A stretch of 40,756 nucleotides of DNA from Defluviicoccus sp. (GTDB lineage: Bacteria > Pseudomonadota > Alphaproteobacteria > MPNO01). The notes below the pieces were generated by a model. That model was not told the origin of the DNA. It ran no database searches and saw only the letters and a program-made list of their open reading frames with translations. The position numbers and the translations under genes were made by a program. The DNA lies in assembly GCA_022823775.1 (NCBI GenBank), contig JAJEHI010000191.1, forward strand, positions 1-40,756, read 5' to 3'. Below are positions 25,674 to 33,019 of this stretch, piece by piece; position 1 is the stretch's first letter; each line of letters starts with the position of its first letter.

Positions 25674-27085
25674 AGCGCGAACACCCCGGTGGGCGCGTCC
25701 GCCGCGCCCGCCGTCTGGAGGTAGAGGCGGTCCAGCAGGTTGGCGGCGACCGCGGCGCGGTAGCGGGCGCCGGCGCGGAAATCGTCGATGGGCGCGAAAT
25801 CGTCGGCGATGGCGCGCTTCGCGGCCGCGACCGCTTCCTCCGACCACGCCTTGCCGATCAGCGCCCGTTCGGCTTCGCGGGCGCGTTTCGGCGTCGCCGC
25901 CATGCCTCCATAGGCGATCCTCGCGTCGGTCACCCGGCCGTCCGCGAGGGTGAGGCGGTAGGCGCCGATCGCGGCCGAGATGTCCTGGTCGTAGCGCTTG
26001 GAGACCTTGTAGGTGCGAAAAACGCGGTCGGGCGCAAGACGCGGCACCCGCACCGCCTCGATGACTTCGTCCGGGCGCAGATCGGTCCTGCGGTAGTCGA
26101 GAAAGAAATCCTCGATCGGCATCTCGCGCGTCCCGTCCGGCCCGCGCAGGACCAGCGTCGCGTCGAGCGCGATCAGGCAGGGCGGCATGTCGCCGATCGG
26201 GGATGCGTTGCCGATATTGCCGCCGATCGTGCCGAGATTGCGGATCTGCCGCGAGCCGATGCGCCGGATCAGCTCGCCCATCCCCGGGTATTCGGCGTCC
26301 AGCACGGGAAGCGCCCGCGTATAGGTCGCCGCCGCGCCGATTTCGATTTCGTCATCGCGGACCTCCAGGCGGGAAAGCTCTTCCACCCGCGCGACCGAGA
26401 TTATGGCGTCGAAGGCGCGGCGCTCCCTGGAGAACAGGAGCCCGAGATCGGTGCCGCCGGCGAGGATCGGGGCATCGGGGTGCCGGGTCCGCAACGCGAC
26501 CAGCTCGTCCAGCGTCCGGGGAGCGAGGAAGATCTGCGCGCCCGCCTCGTAGTCCGGCCCGGCTTCGGGAACCGGCGCGGCGGGCGCGGGTCGGGGCGCG
26601 CGCGGCGCCTTGCGGGCGGCATCGACGATCGGCCGGTAGCCGGTGCAGCGGCAGAGATTGCCCGCGAGCGCATCGTGGATGGTCTCGACCTCCGGCTTCT
26701 CGCCGCCTTCGAGAAAGGCGAAGAGCGCCATCGCGATTCCCGGCGTGCAGAACCCGCACTGGCTCGCGTCGGTCTCGACCAGCGCCCGCTGGAGGGGGTG
26801 GAGCCGCCCGTTGTCGGCCAGCCCCTCGATCGTGACCAGCGCCCGGCCCGCGAGCTGCGGCACCGTCATCAGGCAGCTGTTGACCGCCTCGTGGCGCAGC
26901 CCGCCGCCGTCCGGGATGCCGAGCACCACCGTGCAGGCGCCGCAATCGCCCTCGGCGCAGCCTTCCTTGGTGCCGGTGAGGCGCTTTTCCGTCCGCAACC
27001 AGTCGAGCACCGTCGTCGCGGGCGGCACGTCCCGGATCTCGCAGGGCTCGCCGTTGAGCAGGATACGGATCGATCGCCCGGCCAC
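25670..27085 (-). CDS. xdhA: Xanthine dehydrogenase, FeS/FAD subunit
   Basis: A 471-residue small subunit. The plant-type [2Fe-2S] cluster uses Cys43, Cys48, Cys51 and Cys71; the second cluster uses Cys110, Cys113, Cys145 and Cys147 (QCGFCTPG, NLCRCTGY). The FAD domain follows, with ILAGGTDLG and LGTIGGNIGNASPIGD. It passes electrons from the molybdenum subunit to NAD+. GTG 27085 is chosen over farther upstream starts because family-like sequence begins at RSIRILLNGEPCEI and a GAGGC stretch precedes it. First gene of the urate operon; the promoter should lie in 27086-27316, part of which is a repeat. Confidence 0.94.
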   Translation of the reverse strand: MAGRSIRILLNGEPCEIRDVPPATTVLDWLRTEKRLTGTKEGCAEGDCGACTVVLGIPDGGGLRHEAVNSCLMTVPQLAGRALVTIEGLADNGRLHPLQRALVETDASQCGFCTPGIAMALFAFLEGGEKPEVETIHDALAGNLCRCTGYRPIVDAARKAPRAPRPAPAAPVPEAGPDYEAGAQIFLAPRTLDELVALRTRHPDAPILAGGTDLGLLFSRERRAFDAIISVARVEELSRLEVRDDEIEIGAAATYTRALPVLDAEYPGMGELIRRIGSRQIRNLGTIGGNIGNASPIGDMPPCLIALDATLVLRGPDGTREMPIEDFFLDYRRTDLRPDEVIEAVRVPRLAPDRVFRTYKVSKRYDQDISAAIGAYRLTLADGRVTDARIAYGGMAATPKRAREAERALIGKAWSEEAVAAAKRAIADDFAPIDDFRAGARYRAAVAANLLDRLYLQTAGAADAPTGVFAL

Positions 27086-27196
27086 GCCTCGCCCAGCCTC
27101 CGTTCGCCTCGGAAGCCGGCGATTATAGGAGCGACATGGAAAGCGCGGAAGACACGTGGGGCGGGGGCGTTCTTTCCCGCCACTCTCGCGATGCGC

Positions 27197-27300
27197 CACC
27201 CTCCCCCGGCCCCTCCCGCAAGCGGGAGGGGGGAAGATGAGGAGGAGCCGGCGAGCGAGTCCCCCTCTCCCCTGCGGGGAGAGGGCCGGGGTGAGAGGGA
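27197..27300. repeat. GC-rich dispersed REP-like repeat, copy 1
   Basis: Holds two perfect hairpins: CCCTCCCGC-AA-GCGGGAGGG (27211-27230) and CCCTCTCCCC-TGC-GGGGAGAGGG (27263-27285), followed by GCCGGGGTGAGAGG. A second copy of the same layout lies at 31733-31836. Lies between xdhA and gpt, both on the - strand. Confidence 0.75.
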
Positions 27301-27316
27301 TCTCTCGGGAAGCGCC

Positions 27317-27799
27317 CTACCCCGGCGGGGCGGCCTGTACGATGGGCTGGACGAACTGGAGCTCCATGTCCCAGGGGAAATAGATCCAGGTGTCCTGGCT
27401 GACCTCGGTGATGAAGGTGTCGACCATCGGCCGTCCGGCGGGCTTGGCGTAGACCGTGGCGAAATGCGCCTTGGGCAGCATGTCGCGGACCAGCGAGGCG
27501 GTCTGCCCGGTATCGACCAGGTCGTCGACGATCAAGAGCCCCTCGCCGTCCCCCTCGATGCCCTTGAGGATTTCGATCCCGCCCTGGTCCTTCCAGTCGT
27601 AGGAGGTCACGCAGACCGTGTCGATCATGCGGAGCTCGAGCTCGCGCGCGACGATCGCGGTCGGCACCAGCCCGCCGCGGGTGACCGCGATCACCCCGTT
27701 CCACGGCCCCAGAGAGGCCAGCCGCCAGGCGAGCGCGCGCGCGTCCCGGTGAAGCTGCTCCCACGAGACCGGGAAACCCTTGGTGTATCTCTCCTCCAT
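27317..27799 (-). CDS. gpt: Xanthine(-guanine) phosphoribosyltransferase
   Basis: A 160-residue type I phosphoribosyltransferase. The PRPP-binding motif is [31 protein letters not shown] and the C-terminal [11 protein letters not shown] are typical of Gpt. It salvages xanthine (and guanine) to XMP/GMP. Its place upstream of the xanthine dehydrogenase genes sets salvage and breakdown of the same base side by side. Preceded on the - strand by the DUF924 gene with an 18-base gap, so probably in one operon. Confidence 0.92.
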   Translation of the reverse strand: MEERYTKGFPVSWEQLHRDARALAWRLASLGPWNGVIAVTRGGLVPTAIVARELELRMIDTVCVTSYDWKDQGGIEILKGIEGDGEGLLIVDDLVDTGQTASLVRDMLPKAHFATVYAKPAGRPMVDTFITEVSQDTWIYFPWDMELQFVQPIVQAAPPG

Positions 27800-27817
27800 C
27801 CGCTCCCCCTTGCCGCG

Positions 27818-28450
27818 TCAGCCGGCCGCCGCCCGTTCCCGCTCTTCCTTCTCGCGCTCCCACTCGGCGAACTCGGCCGCCGTCAGCCCCCAGCTCGGCG
27901 GCGCCTTGAGGTACTCCGCCTCGTCGGCCGTGTTCTCGCGACCCAGCACCGCGTTGCGGTGCGGGAAGCGTCCGAAGCGGCGGATCGCGTCGTGGTGGCC
28001 GATCGCGGCCTGCAGCGCGCGCTCCTCGCCGAGCCCCCGGTAGAGCGCCAGCGCGCGCTCCTGGTCGGCGAGGCTCTCGCTGTGCTCGAAGGGCAGGTAG
28101 AAGAACGCCTTGAACGCCGGACAAAGCCCCTCGTCATGGCCCCGGTCCAGCGCGATGCGGGCGATCTCGCGCGCCTTGGCGTCGGAGCCGAAGGCGCGCG
28201 GCGTGCCGCGGAAGATGTTGCGCGGAAACTGGTCGAGAGCGAGAACCAGGGCCAGACACTCGGCCCGGGACTCCGCGAAACCGTCGAACGCCCCGCCGGC
28301 CGCGCGTTCGTGGATGCCGGTGTAGCGCTCGGCGATTTCCCGGTCGAACTCCGGCGTCGAACGGAACCAGACCTGCTTCCGCTCGAACACGGCGGAGAGA
28401 TCCGTGGTCTCGAACCAGAATGTCAGAATGTCTTCCGCGACCGGATGCAT
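27818..28450 (-). CDS. DUF924-family protein
   Basis: A 210-residue all-helical protein. Typical features are AEDILTFWFE at the N-terminus, LALDQFPRNIFRGTPRAFGSD, FYLPFEHSESLADQE and FGRFPHRNAVLGR. DUF924 proteins have a TPR-like fold; their role is not known. The C-terminus ends in a charged EWEREKEERERAAAG tail. Start: ATG 28450 is chosen; a TTG at 28465 would add five residues, and neither has a good Shine-Dalgarno. Followed by gpt after 18 bases. Confidence 0.85.
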   Translation of the reverse strand: MHPVAEDILTFWFETTDLSAVFERKQVWFRSTPEFDREIAERYTGIHERAAGGAFDGFAESRAECLALVLALDQFPRNIFRGTPRAFGSDAKAREIARIALDRGHDEGLCPAFKAFFYLPFEHSESLADQERALALYRGLGEERALQAAIGHHDAIRRFGRFPHRNAVLGRENTADEAEYLKAPPSWGLTAAEFAEWEREKEERERAAAG

Positions 28451-28528
28451 GGGGGGAATCGCCAAGATGTTGGGAGGGCGGGGAACTTAGCACGGCGGCC
28501 GGGCCGAGGGTACAGGGGCGCCGCGATT

Positions 28529-28967
28529 ACGGAGCTTATACAGGTTACTTGACGAGCGATCGGCTGGCGCGGATCGGCAACCGGAACGTCGTCGCGCCGG
28601 GGCGGACGCGCATCTCTCGCAGCGACCGTCACGGTCGACGCGGCGCCTTCCTCCCGTCGGCATGCCCGGACTTGTGCCATTGCTGTCCGGTTTAATTCCG
28701 GTGGACGGGGCGCGAGGCTTGAGTGCAAGCGGGTTTTCGACGGTTCGCGCGAGTCGGGACACGGACTTACGAGCGCCGGCATCGCCCGTCGCCGTCACCC
28801 CACGGCGTCATGGCCGGACTCGTTCCGACCATCCACGTCTTGCCGCATCGCGGTGCGCGCCGGGAGGGAACCGGGCGGCGGCCCCACGTGGATGCCCGGA
28901 ACAAGTCCGGGCATGACGGAAGAGCTGTAGCGGGCCTCCCCCGTCAAGTAGCCCGTATAAGCTCCGT
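28529..28967. mobile_element. MITE-like non-autonomous element, 439 bp
   Basis: The ends are 26-base inverted repeats (28529-28554 and 28942-28967) matching at 24 of 26 positions, beginning ACGGAGCTTATAC at each outer end. Immediately outside both ends is the 4-base direct repeat GATT (28525-28528 and 28968-28971), as expected for a target-site duplication. No transposase is encoded inside. Size, ends and duplication fit a miniature inverted-repeat transposable element; the parent transposon is not identified. A short chance match for GATT cannot be excluded. Confidence 0.6.
28807..28917. repeat. 111-bp palindromic dispersed repeat, copy A
   Basis: Two inverted 31-base arms (28807-28837 and 28887-28917) with core GGACTCGTTCC / GGAACAAGTCC surround a 49-base middle. 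A second copy of exactly the same length lies at 31918-32028. It sits within the MITE-like element. Confidence 0.8.
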
Positions 28968-28977
28968 GATTACCACC

Positions 28978-29007
28978 CGTCATGGTCAGCCTCCGCCGAC
29001 CATGACG
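28978..29007. other. Hairpin of 10-base stem
   Basis: CGTCATGGTC and GACCATGACG form a perfect 10-base-pair stem around a 10-base loop. It lies just outside the right end of the MITE-like element. No T-run follows on either strand, so a classical terminator is not supported. Confidence 0.5.
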
Positions 29008-29207
29008 AAATGAGAAACCAACGAGCCGAATCCAGAAAACGGAGAACTGAATTCGAAACCGGATAGGGGCTCGATGGCACGGCAAGCCCAATCGTCCCGG
29101 ACGTAACAGGGCGCCCGCAGGCGCCCCAAAACAGGCATCGGGAGGAACCGTATATCCGCCGCCCGATAGCGGACTTATATTCGGTGCGTCGCTTCGGAGG
29201 AACCGCG

Positions 29208-29555
29208 ATGACCGAGACGGTGACCATCCCGAGAGCGGAGTACGATCGCCCGCGCATGGTGGAAGAGGACTTCGAGGACTTCCGGGCCGCGCTGGACATC
29301 GAGGCGCGGATCGCCGCTGGAGAGGAGGAGCTCGTCCCGTCCCGTGTCGCCGACCGCCTCATCGACGGGGAATCCCCCCTGCGGGTCTGGCGCGAATACC
29401 GCGACCGTTCGCAATCGAAGCTTGCGCGCGTCTCGGGCGTTAACCGGGTGCGGATCGTCGAGATCGAGGCCGGACGCAACGCGGGCCCGGTGAGGACCCT
29501 CCGGAAGCTCGCCGACGCGCTCGGGGTGACGATGGACGATATCGTTCGGGTGTGA
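29208..29555 (+). CDS. XRE-family HTH protein, antitoxin-like
   Basis: A 115-residue protein. The C-terminal half is a Cro/C1-type helix-turn-helix: SQSKLARVSGVNRVRIVEIEAGRNAGPVRTLRKLADALGVTMDDI. The N-terminal half, EEDFEDFRAALDIEARIAAGEEELVPSRVADRLIDGESPLRVWREYR, is the arm often seen in antitoxins of RelE/ParE-type pairs. No toxin frame is found next to it, so it is an orphan antitoxin or plain regulator. ATG 29208 is picked over 29184 because GGAGG (29196-29200) precedes it properly. Three bases separate it from the desaturase-family gene. Confidence 0.82.
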   Translation: MTETVTIPRAEYDRPRMVEEDFEDFRAALDIEARIAAGEEELVPSRVADRLIDGESPLRVWREYRDRSQSKLARVSGVNRVRIVEIEAGRNAGPVRTLRKLADALGVTMDDIVRV

Positions 29556-29558
29556 TCG

Positions 29559-30395
29559 ATGCCGGAATTCATCGCCGCGAACGAGCCCGCGATCAGGCTC
29601 GGCTTCTTCGTCGGGATCTTCGCCGTCGTGGCGCTGTGGGAGCTGGCGGCGCCGAGGCGGGCGCCGAGCCAGCCGCGCTGGCTGCGCTGGTACGCCAATA
29701 TCGGCATCGTCGCGCTGAACACCGTGGCCGTGCGGCTGCTCGTCCCGATGGTCCCGGTCGCGCTCGCGGTCCTCGCCGAAGAGCGCGGCTGGGGCGTGCT
29801 CAACCTGGTCGCGCTGCCGTTCTGGCTGGAGGTCCTGATCGCGGTCGTCGTCCTTGATCTCGTCATCTATCTCCAGCACGTCATGGTCCACGCCGTGCCG
29901 GTGCTGTGGCGGCTCCATCGCATGCACCACGCGGACCTCGATTTCGACGTCACCACCGGCGCCCGCTTCCACCCGTTCGAGATCCTGTTCTCCGTGGGCT
30001 TGAAGCTCGCGACGGTCATCGTCATCGGCCCGGCGGCGCTCGCCGTGGTGATCTTCGAGGTGCTGCTGAACGGCACCTCGATGTTCAACCACGGCAACCT
30101 GCGCCTCCCGGCGGGGCTCGACCGGGTGCTGCGGCTGGTCGTCGTCACGCCCGACATGCACCGCGTCCACCACTCCGACATCGCGGCCGAGACCAACAGC
30201 AATTTCGGCTTCAACTTCCCCTGGTGGGACCGGCTCTTCGGCACCTACCGCGCCCAGCCCGAGCTGGGCCACGAGGCGATGACGATCGGCCTCGACAGCT
30301 TCCGCGACCCCGCCGAGCTTCACCTGCACAACCTGCTCGTCCAGCCCTTCAAAGGCGGCCAGGGCGACTATTCGATCAATCGGCGGTCCAGGTGA
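29559..30395 (+). CDS. Sterol-desaturase/fatty-acid-hydroxylase family membrane protein
   Basis: A 278-residue integral membrane di-iron protein. The histidine boxes are HVMVH (HX3H), HRMHH (HX2HH) and HRVHH (HX2HH), and about four hydrophobic segments lie before and between them. Family members hydroxylate or desaturate sterols, carotenoids or fatty acids, or cleave alkylglycerol ethers, using O2. The substrate is not evident. It may be co-transcribed with the XRE gene three bases upstream. Confidence 0.9.
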   Translation: MPEFIAANEPAIRLGFFVGIFAVVALWELAAPRRAPSQPRWLRWYANIGIVALNTVAVRLLVPMVPVALAVLAEERGWGVLNLVALPFWLEVLIAVVVLDLVIYLQHVMVHAVPVLWRLHRMHHADLDFDVTTGARFHPFEILFSVGLKLATVIVIGPAALAVVIFEVLLNGTSMFNHGNLRLPAGLDRVLRLVVVTPDMHRVHHSDIAAETNSNFGFNFPWWDRLFGTYRAQPELGHEAMTIGLDSFRDPAELHLHNLLVQPFKGGQGDYSINRRSR

Positions 30396-30420
30396 CTCGG
30401 GCGGGCCGTGAAGTCGGCCC

Positions 30421-30450
30421 TTGGCACGAATCGGTATCGATATGTATGCT
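30421..30450 (+). promoter_or_regulatory. Candidate promoter with extended -10
   Basis: TTGGCA (30421-30426), an 18-base spacer and TATGCT (30445-30450) preceded by TG. It falls in an AT-richer patch right after the desaturase-family gene and would drive the small hypothetical gene starting at 30487. Confidence 0.35.
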
Positions 30451-30486
30451 AAGTGCCGGCTCTTGCTACCATATGTGGGGTCCTGG

Positions 30487-30771
30487 GTGGCAACGCGTCG
30501 ACATGACACGCTGAAAGAACACGGGCAGGGCGATTTGTTCGGCGCCGCGCCGGCGGAGGCCTACCGGCCCGACCCGGAGCGGGTGCGCAGCCGGATCGAC
30601 GGCATCCTGGCGGAACTGCGCGGCGAGATATCGGCGCGGCACTGGGAATACGGTCGGGCATCGTTCTTCAGGATGGCGTTCCCCAACTTGACATGCTGGC
30701 TGCCCGACGACGAGGCCGCGCGGCTGGAGTCGGAATTCGAGGCCGAGATGGCGCGCTTGGGAGCGCTCTGA
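30487..30771 (+). CDS. Small conserved hypothetical protein
   Basis: A 94-residue protein from a GTG start; the frame stays open upstream to 30421, but that part overlaps a likely promoter. The C-terminal portion RPDPERVRSRIDGILAELRG...FPNLTCWLPDDEAARLESEFEAEMARL resembles small proteins of unknown role seen in many alphaproteobacteria. It is helical, acidic and soluble with one cysteine. GQGDLFGAAP near the start looks like a flexible linker. No function can be given. Start choice is uncertain. Confidence 0.6.
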   Translation: MATRRHDTLKEHGQGDLFGAAPAEAYRPDPERVRSRIDGILAELRGEISARHWEYGRASFFRMAFPNLTCWLPDDEAARLESEFEAEMARLGAL

Positions 30772-30854
30772 CGGCGACCCCCCGCATTGACACCGCCGGC
30801 CCGCCGCTTAAGTTCTCCCCCGTACCCGGATACACCGAGAGAGGATCCCGCCCC

Positions 30855-31610
30855 ATGGCCCCGGCACCCGAATTCGCGCGCCCCGAGCAGGTGGGCGGCG
30901 CGTACAAGGACCTCCTGGTCCGCCTGATGACCCGCCAGATCTACGCCGAGACCGCGACCGCCGAGGTGTTCGGGAAGGCGATCTCCGTCGCCCCCAACTG
31001 GAAGGAGAAGGCGCTCGCGGCCGAGTTCGCGGCCGAGGAGGCGCGCCACAGCCAGGGGCTTTACGACCTGCTGCTCGATCTCGGCGAGGACCCGGAGGAG
31101 ATCATCGCGGGCCGTCCCGACGCGGCCGATTTCTGGCAGCTCGACCTCGACAACTGGCTCCACATCGCGGTGTTCAACTTCACCGTCGACCGCGCCGGCA
31201 GCCACCAGATCATGGAATACCGCCAGTCGTCCTACACCCCCTGGGCGGACAGCCAGGAAGAGGTGCTGGCCGACGAGGAGGACCATTACGACAACGGCGT
31301 CGAGAATTTGAAGGAGGTCGCCAGGGACCCGGCCCGGCTCGCCGAGTTCCAGCAGATCTTCAATCGCGTGCTGCCCAACTGCGTCAAGCGCGCCTTCGGC
31401 CGGCTGACCGGGGCGGACAACGATTTCTGCCTCGAGCACGGGCTCAAGCGGAACACCACCGAGGCGATCGTCAACCGCTACCTGACCGAGATGCGCGGCC
31501 ACATGGAGGGCACCGGTCTGGTGTTCCCGCCGCTCTCCGCCTTCGACGCCATCGAGTGCGAGCTCGCCCCCACGAGCCGCGCGATCCTGGAATCGCTGCA
31601 GGCGGGGTAG
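30855..31610 (+). CDS. Ferritin-like protein of the PaaA/PaaC family
   Basis: A 251-residue helical protein related to the phenylacetyl-CoA epoxidase subunits. Carboxylate-bridged di-iron motifs appear as RQIYAETATAEV, the EARH motif in AAEEARHSQ, and DEEDHYDNGVENL. PaaA hydroxylates the ring, whereas PaaC is structural. Here no PaaB, D or E genes are adjacent, so it stands alone and may act in another oxygenation. ATG 30855 follows GAGAGGA. Function beyond the family is uncertain. Confidence 0.8.
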   Translation: MAPAPEFARPEQVGGAYKDLLVRLMTRQIYAETATAEVFGKAISVAPNWKEKALAAEFAAEEARHSQGLYDLLLDLGEDPEEIIAGRPDAADFWQLDLDNWLHIAVFNFTVDRAGSHQIMEYRQSSYTPWADSQEEVLADEEDHYDNGVENLKEVARDPARLAEFQQIFNRVLPNCVKRAFGRLTGADNDFCLEHGLKRNTTEAIVNRYLTEMRGHMEGTGLVFPPLSAFDAIECELAPTSRAILESLQAG

Positions 31611-31732
31611 GGCCGCGCGCCACCGGGCCGCCCGACCTACCCGTCACGGTCGGACCTGTTCCGGGGTTCGGGAAAGCCATGTTACGGCATTTTCCGACCT
31701 GACCGGGTCGCGGCTGCCCGTACCGACCGGCT

Positions 31733-31836
31733 CACCCACCCCAACCCCTCCCGCAAGCGGGTGGGGAGAAGGCAAGCAGGAGGCGGCAGGCGGGTCCCCC
31801 CTCTCCTCCGCGCGGAGAGGGCCGGGGTGTGAGGGG
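31733..31836. repeat. GC-rich dispersed REP-like repeat, copy 2
   Basis: Same layout as the copy at 27197-27300: a CCTCCCGCAAGCGGG hairpin, a variable middle, a CCCTCTCCTCCGCGCGGAGAGGG hairpin and the tail GCCGGGGTGTGAGGGG. The arms have diverged but the loop and tail are kept. Confidence 0.7.
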
Positions 31837-31917
31837 CCTCTCCGGCGACAATCCGCGAGCGAGCGTCTCGCCTTCGCTCGGTTGCCGCCCCGATTTCCCC
31901 GGTCGTCATCCCCCGCC

Positions 31918-32028
31918 GTCATGGCCGGACTTGTTCCGGCCATCCACGTCTTACCGCATCGCGGTGCGAGCCGGGACGGAACGAGGCAGTGGCCCCTCGT
32001 GGATGCCCGGAACAAGTCCGGGCATGAC
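31918..32028. repeat. 111-bp palindromic dispersed repeat, copy B
   Basis: Two inverted 31-base arms (31918-31948 and 31998-32028), core GGACTTGTTCC / GGAACAAGTCC. Length, arms and the middle CCGCATCGCGGTGCG match copy A at 28807-28917. Such GTCATG...CCACG repeats are common between genes in this bacterial group. Confidence 0.8.
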
Positions 32029-32071
32029 AACGGTTGGGAGAAGCCCGGCCGAAAAGACCGGCGGGCCGACC

Positions 32072-32199
32072 TTACCCCGCCAGGAACCCCCGCACGATCT
32101 CCAGCGTCTCGGCGCCCCGTTCGAGTTGGGGGATGTGGCCGCAGTCGGGGAGGATTTCGACCCGGCTGCCGGCGATGCGCGCGCCGAACCCGGCGGCGT
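32072..32199 (-). pseudogene. 3' remnant of alpha/beta-hydrolase gene (direct duplicate)
   Basis: These bases repeat the 3' end of the hydrolase gene at 35862-36668 in the same orientation, with an exact offset of 3790. Over 32074-32199 I count 6 differences in 126 bases (about 95% identity). The copy encodes the last ~41 residues including the catalytic His region (CGHIPQLE) and ends in a stop codon (TAA instead of TGA). Sequence upstream of the match is unrelated, so it lacks a start and most of the fold. Confidence 0.88.
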
Positions 32200-32242
32200 T
32201 TCGGCGAACTAGACAGGGCGCGATATTCGGGTCGCGCCCGGT

Positions 32243-33019
32243 TCAGCCGGAGACGAACTCGGTCTTTCGCTGGGCCCATCCGGTGAGCCGGCGCTCGAGC
32301 ACGGCGAAACACGCGTAAAGCCCGATCCCCATCGAGGCGAGGAGAACCAGACCGGCAAAGACGAGCGGCATGTTGAAGTCCGAACTCGCCAGAACCATCA
32401 TGCTGCCGATGCCGAGATTGGCGGCCACGGTTTCCGAAACCACGGTGCCCACGAAGCTCAGCGTGATGGCGATTTTCAGGGACGCGAAGAAATAGGGCAG
32501 CGACCGCGGCAACCCGACATGCCACAGGATGTCGAGCTTGTTCGCGCCGAGCGCGCGCAGCACGTCCTCGAGCTCGGGTTCGGTCGTCGCGAGGCCCGTG
32601 GCGACATTGACCACCACCGGAAAGATGCAGATCACCAGCGAGGTGAGAATGGCCGGCACGGTGCCGATCCCGAACCAGACGACGAAGACCGGGACCAGCG
32701 CGACCTTGGGTATCGAATAGAAGCCGACCAGCATCGGGTAGCACGCGTTGTACAGAACCTTCGACGACCCGATGATCGCGCCGATGATCACGCCCGCCAG
32801 CACGCCTCCGGCGAAGCCTGTCGTCGTCGTCATCAGCGTCTGCAGGCCGTGACGCCGGATCCCGTGGAACTGGTCGACCAGGACGACGACGAACTCGCTC
32901 GGCCGCGGCAGGATGAAATCGGGTATGCCGGTGGCCAGGCACATCAGCTCCCAGAAAACGAAGAATCCGAGGATGATGAGCGCCGACCACAGCCAGTTCA
33001 AATTCTTGAGCCTGTTCAT
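32243..33019 (-). CDS. ABC transporter permease (SsuC/TauC type)
   Basis: A 258-residue inner-membrane protein with about six helices. The cytoplasmic coupling loop, RALGANKLDILWHVGLPRSLPYFFASLKIA, carries the EAA-type motif of BPD transporter permeases, and FYSIPKVALVPVFVVWFGIG is typical of the nitrate/sulfonate/taurine group. It should form a homodimeric channel with the ATPase encoded just upstream (ATGA overlap). Last gene of the operon; a hydrolase gene fragment lies behind it. Confidence 0.92.
   Translation of the reverse strand: MNRLKNLNWLWSALIILGFFVFWELMCLATGIPDFILPRPSEFVVVLVDQFHGIRRHGLQTLMTTTTGFAGGVLAGVIIGAIIGSSKVLYNACYPMLVGFYSIPKVALVPVFVVWFGIGTVPAILTSLVICIFPVVVNVATGLATTEPELEDVLRALGANKLDILWHVGLPRSLPYFFASLKIAITLSFVGTVVSETVAANLGIGSMMVLASSDFNMPLVFAGLVLLASMGIGLYACFAVLERRLTGWAQRKTEFVSG

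Larger units (their letters stand above)
28451..29207. other. 757-base gene-free, repeat-filled region
   Basis: No domain-bearing open frame is found. The region holds a 439-bp MITE-like element (28529-28967), inside it a copy of a 111-bp palindromic repeat (28807-28917) and a 15-base half arm of the same repeat (28661-28675). After the element come two hairpins (28978-29007 and 29108-29125) and the leader of the XRE gene. Confidence 0.7.
31611..32242. other. 632-base gene-free region with repeats and a gene remnant
   Basis: No intact gene is seen. In order it holds the second GC-rich REP-like repeat (31733-31836), copy B of the 111-bp palindromic repeat (31918-32028), an imperfect hairpin near 32042-32070 and a 3' fragment of an alpha/beta-hydrolase gene (32072-32199). 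The last 40 bases lead to the permease stop codon. Confidence 0.75.

Noticed and set aside
27197-27300. CRISPR-like hairpin repeats
   Set aside because: There is no regular repeat-spacer array; these are dispersed palindromic repeats with one copy per site.
29108-29125. GGGCGCC-CGCA-GGCGCCC hairpin as an intrinsic terminator
   Set aside because: No T-run follows on either strand and no gene ends directly before it.
31829-32286. Short + strand frames over the repeats at 31.8-32.3 kb
   Set aside because: They translate dispersed repeats and the antisense of the hydrolase remnant, not a protein family.
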